In this document: one piece after another, positions 20,021 through 22,562 of the stretch
Layout of the letters: the number at the start of each line of letters is the position of its first letter
How positions within the stretch are numbered: position 1 is the first letter of the stretch
IMG/VR virus record: IMGVR_UViG_3300009155_000294
Location: 1 to 22,562 of that record
Length of the DNA stretch: 22,562 nt
Direction: 5' to 3' (one strand)
DNA from: a virus
Made by a program: the position numbers and the translations under genes
Notes under the pieces: model-generated
What the model was told of the DNA's origin: nothing
The model's database searches: none
Seen by the model: the letters and a program-made list of their open reading frames with translations, nothing else

Positions 20021-20053
20021 AAAAAAAAAGTGAGAGCTTTTTACGGCTCTCAC
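20021..20053 (-). terminator. Rho-independent terminator, - strand
   Basis: On the - strand an 8-bp perfect stem GTGAGAGC / GCTCTCAC (20053-20046 with 20037-20030) encloses an 8-base loop and is followed by nine T (20029-20021). It begins 6 bases after the stop of the ssDNA-binding protein gene. The T run is on the correct side for - strand transcripts only. It should end or attenuate transcription from the polymerase/SSB genes. The ribosome site of the next gene starts right after the T run. Confidence 0.85.
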
Positions 20054-20059
20054 AAAGGT

Positions 20060-20587
20060 TTACGACAACTGCTCAGCAGTAGTTTCTTCCATTGCTTCTT
20101 GCATGTCAATATCCCCTGCTGTATAAGCTTCAAACTTACGAGCAAGAGTGACTACGAGATCAAGAGTAGAAGATTCCAACTCAAAGGGTTTACCCCCACG
20201 AGCTGCAATGTAGAGGTCTGTGGCACGAGCTAAAGCGTTCTGACGAACAATAGCCCTGTCACCATGTAGAGCAGGGATTGGGAATACCTTCTCTTTGTAG
20301 CCACTGTAGGCGGCTTTGGGAGCCGCTACAGCGGGTGCTGTTGTTGCCCCTGACGGGGTAGGTGCTGCGTCTGCTTTACGAAGGATGTTGACGCTTTTAG
20401 TCTCAACTCCGTAAGTACCGTTTACACCATCAAACTCAACCTCATAACCAACTGCAACATTGGGGTTCTTAAACCCACATTTGATCCAAGTGCCACCTAC
20501 TTTCATTGAGAAGGTTGGCTTTGTACCAAACTTGGTGCTTACGTCTTTTGTAGAAATTGCTTCTACGATACCTGTCTGCATTGTCAT
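20060..20587 (-). CDS. OB-fold single-stranded DNA-binding protein (probable)
   Basis: A 175-residue protein, starting one base after the polymerase stop. Residues 5-70 (GIVEAISTKDVSTKFG, then TFSMKVGGTWIKCGFKNP, then GYEVEFDG) read as a five-strand OB fold. An Ala/Pro linker follows at 72-92, then a helical part with DRAIVRQNALARATDLYIAA and an acidic end (GDIDMQEAMEETTAEQ). Phage SSBs commonly pair an OB fold with an acidic tail that contacts the polymerase. The adjacent DNA polymerase supports this. The call is from domain plan and context; the acidic tail is less acidic than in T7 gp2.5. Confidence 0.65.
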   Translation of the reverse strand: MTMQTGIVEAISTKDVSTKFGTKPTFSMKVGGTWIKCGFKNPNVAVGYEVEFDGVNGTYGVETKSVNILRKADAAPTPSGATTAPAVAAPKAAYSGYKEKVFPIPALHGDRAIVRQNALARATDLYIAARGGKPFELESSTLDLVVTLARKFEAYTAGDIDMQEAMEETTAEQLS

Positions 20588-20588
20588 T

Positions 20589-22526
20589 TCAAAGCTCTTT
20601 CATATCAAACCAATTTTTACCAACTGATGCTCCTGCATTGAGCTTGAGAGCCAGTGGTATCTTGAATGTTTCTTCAAAGTACATGTGGGTACATTTAAGA
20701 ATTGTTGTAATCTCCGTAATAAAAGCGTCTGACGAATCAGACATGACATCGAACATTAGAGAGTCATGAACGGTGTTAACCATCTTCACATCATCTCTGC
20801 CTATTAGCTGCCTAAAGATAACTCCCAACATCATTGGGACAATATCTCCAGTAGCTAAACCTTGAACAGGATAGTTTTTAAACTCCGTTGGACTGAAGTT
20901 GTAGGTCCTTGTAGACCAACTATCCTCGTTGTAATACTCTGAAAAACAAAACTTCCTACCTGTCTCAGTCTGATGTACGTAGGTTCTGAACTTCTCCCTA
21001 AATCCATCCTCATTGAGATCGTTTGTAGCTTTAGATTCAACCATTGCTGCAAACTCTGTGTGCCACTTAGCCACTGCTTTGTAACGACCGTAGAACACAT
21101 CTACAAACTTCTTAGCTTCATCTAAGGTACAACCTGCTTGTTTGCTAATAGCTTTAGCGCCAGCACCGTAGATCAACTGAAACGTTCTAGATTTGAATGG
21201 TTTACGTTCTTCTTTGGTTGGCATCCTGCCAAACATGTCTTTGTACAAAGCGCTGTGAATGTCAACGCCACTGCTAATGTCTGCTATGAGCTGTTTGTCC
21301 TTAGTAACATGAGCAAGAGCCACAACCTCCAATTGATTAAAATCCACTTCAATAATTACCCCTTTACTAAATAAATTATATCTTGAATTAAAAATTTGTT
21401 TAATAGGGTTATTACTAATATTTTGTAAATTAGGATTTGTTGAAGACAATCTACCTGTGACTGTTGCTGTGTGATTTAATTTACCGTGAATAAAATCTCC
21501 AATGATGTGCTTGCTTAAGCCTTGCACATACGTTGAGAGTTGTTTTGCTAGCTCTCTGTACTTGAGTAGACCATTGATGATTGCAATTGCTTTAGCATCA
21601 AACGTGTGCTTCAACATGTCGTTGAGTACTGAGTCGTCAACTGATATTTGTCCTGTCTTTGCAGACACTTTCTCTGGGTCTGGTACGTAGTTGATGAACG
21701 GTTTGATGACCACTGTCTTCTCTACAAGCTTGAACTTGGCATTGCCATTCTTGTAAACACCTACTTCTTCTTTGACTTTAATTCTTTTCTTACCACCAAA
21801 GAAAAACTGTGACCATTGCTTAGGGCTGTTGATGTCTTCTACATGACCTGCTGCCAATGCTTCAAGATTGAGTTTGACATCTACAAAGTTATCTACAACT
21901 TCAACTGTGTATTCATCCAGTCTTACTCTATCAACATGTAATCCGTTGAACTGCATCTCTGTGGTTGCATGAAGTGCTTCCATCTGAGTCTCAATTAACA
22001 TGAGTTGTCCTGCTGCTACAGCACGTTTGTATTGTGCTTGAGCAATGGCTTTGGTATTAATAACATCTTGTTCCAGGTAAGGAATCAATTCTTCAGGAGG
22101 AATCTTTTCAGAACCTAATCCTGCTTGGAAGTATTTTTTGATGGTGTCGTCTTTAAGAGGCAAACCATATTTAACAGACAGCTCATCTAAGCTAGAAAAC
22201 TTGGTGCGTTGTCCTGACAGGATGTACTCTGCTAGTTGTGTGTCCCAAATTTTATGTTGTTGCAGTTTGTTTTTAAGTGCTGTACTTTCTTTGTACAGAT
22301 ACATCAAATCAAAAGAAAAGTTGTGTCCACAAAGAACTGTTCTGGACATCAATCCATCTATGTAACCTCTAAAGATATTCCAATCATACGTAGTTCTTGG
22401 TTCTATTATGCACATACCATAGGCTACGACTTTGTTGTTAGGGTGCATAGGATGAGCTAGTCCTATATCTTCGTTGCCGTTGAGTGTTGTCTCAACGTCA
22501 ATAGCTGCAAAAATGGGCATGGTCAT
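20589..22526 (-). CDS. Family A DNA polymerase with 3'-5' exonuclease domain
   Basis: A 645-residue replicative polymerase. Proofreading residues are intact: Asp10 and Glu12 (DVETT), Asp73 (HNFSFDLMYL), Tyr150 and Asp154 (YLEQDV). Polymerase motifs: A at EVDFNQLEVVALA (Asp395, Glu400), B at RKPFKSRTFQLIYG (Arg441, Lys445, Phe449, Tyr453), C at VNTVHDSLMF (His587, Asp588). Phe449 is at the site equivalent to E. coli Pol I Phe762. Motif C has Ser589 where HDE is usual. There is no N-terminal 5' nuclease; that activity is at 19135-19797. A basic insert (GGKKRIKVKEEVG) lies at 244-256. The start is at 22526 or 22520; GGAA upstream fits either. Confidence 0.95.
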   Translation of the reverse strand: MTMPIFAAIDVETTLNGNEDIGLAHPMHPNNKVVAYGMCIIEPRTTYDWNIFRGYIDGLMSRTVLCGHNFSFDLMYLYKESTALKNKLQQHKIWDTQLAEYILSGQRTKFSSLDELSVKYGLPLKDDTIKKYFQAGLGSEKIPPEELIPYLEQDVINTKAIAQAQYKRAVAAGQLMLIETQMEALHATTEMQFNGLHVDRVRLDEYTVEVVDNFVDVKLNLEALAAGHVEDINSPKQWSQFFFGGKKRIKVKEEVGVYKNGNAKFKLVEKTVVIKPFINYVPDPEKVSAKTGQISVDDSVLNDMLKHTFDAKAIAIINGLLKYRELAKQLSTYVQGLSKHIIGDFIHGKLNHTATVTGRLSSTNPNLQNISNNPIKQIFNSRYNLFSKGVIIEVDFNQLEVVALAHVTKDKQLIADISSGVDIHSALYKDMFGRMPTKEERKPFKSRTFQLIYGAGAKAISKQAGCTLDEAKKFVDVFYGRYKAVAKWHTEFAAMVESKATNDLNEDGFREKFRTYVHQTETGRKFCFSEYYNEDSWSTRTYNFSPTEFKNYPVQGLATGDIVPMMLGVIFRQLIGRDDVKMVNTVHDSLMFDVMSDSSDAFITEITTILKCTHMYFEETFKIPLALKLNAGASVGKNWFDMKEL

Positions 22527-22562
22527 GGTTTTCCATACGCCTTTCCATAAAGAATTGATTGA
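22523..22562 (-). CDS. 3' end of a gene upstream of the DNA polymerase (partial)
   Basis: The - strand frame entering at the right edge reads QSILYGKAYGKP and stops at TGA (22525-22523), overlapping the polymerase ATG as ATGA. This is the same coupling seen throughout the - strand block, so a gene almost certainly ends here. Too little is visible to say what it is. Confidence 0.5.
   Translation of the reverse strand, partial: QSILYGKAYGKP

Noticed and set aside
1-22562. tRNA genes, CRISPR arrays, insertion sequences, integrase or attachment sites
   Set aside because: No cloverleaf-like segments, spaced direct repeats or recombinase motifs were seen, and there is almost no non-coding space to hold them.

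Overview
The window is a densely coded piece of a tailed double-stranded DNA phage genome (roughly 40% GC by eye) in two convergent blocks. The left block (1 to 17172, + strand) carries tail, virion-ejection and lysis genes. The right block (22562 down to 17169, - strand) carries DNA replication and recombination genes followed by a string of very small genes. The host is Gram-negative, because an Rz/Rz1 spanin pair and a zinc peptidase endolysin are present. An aquatic proteobacterial host is plausible from the style of the small proteins, but that is inference. No integrase, repressor-like immunity region, tRNA, CRISPR or insertion sequence was seen, so the visible part looks like a virulent podovirus.

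Layout, left to right. 1-3529 holds the receptor-binding region: a Gly-rich fibre C-terminus, a small DUF7936-like protein, a parallel beta-helix tailspike and three small tail-associated proteins. 3534-5770 holds a P22-type tail machine (gp4-like connector and gp10-like stabilisation protein). 5772-12591 holds a small GNAT-like protein and three internal or ejected virion proteins, the last 1306 residues long. 12588-13907 is a PurD-like ATP-grasp ligase, unexpected in a structural operon. 13910-14392 is a further fibre-like protein. 14399-17172 is a lysis and membrane cassette: an apparently dead, truncated lysozyme-fold protein, several small membrane proteins, a lipoprotein, a holin candidate, Rz with Rz1 nested in it, and an M15-family endolysin.

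On the - strand, transcription enters from beyond the right edge. It passes a family A DNA polymerase with proofreading domain, an OB-fold ssDNA-binding protein, a clear rho-independent terminator (20021-20053), an AT-hook/ribbon-helix-helix protein, a 5'-3' exonuclease, T7-type endonuclease I, and about nine small genes. Almost all of these are joined by ATGA-type stop/start overlaps. The last one overlaps its stop codon with the stop of the endolysin on the other strand, so the two transcription units meet with no intergenic space.

The overall picture is a mosaic: P22-like tail completion proteins, T7-like DNA metabolism (endonuclease I, gp6-like exonuclease, PolA) and T7 gp13-like virion protein. 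The most unusual items are the divergent PurD-like ligase, the catalytically degenerate lysozyme, the nested spanins with a local composition change, and the chain of five genes of 55 aa or less (32, 48, 55, 40 and 46 aa) that length-filtered gene callers would miss.
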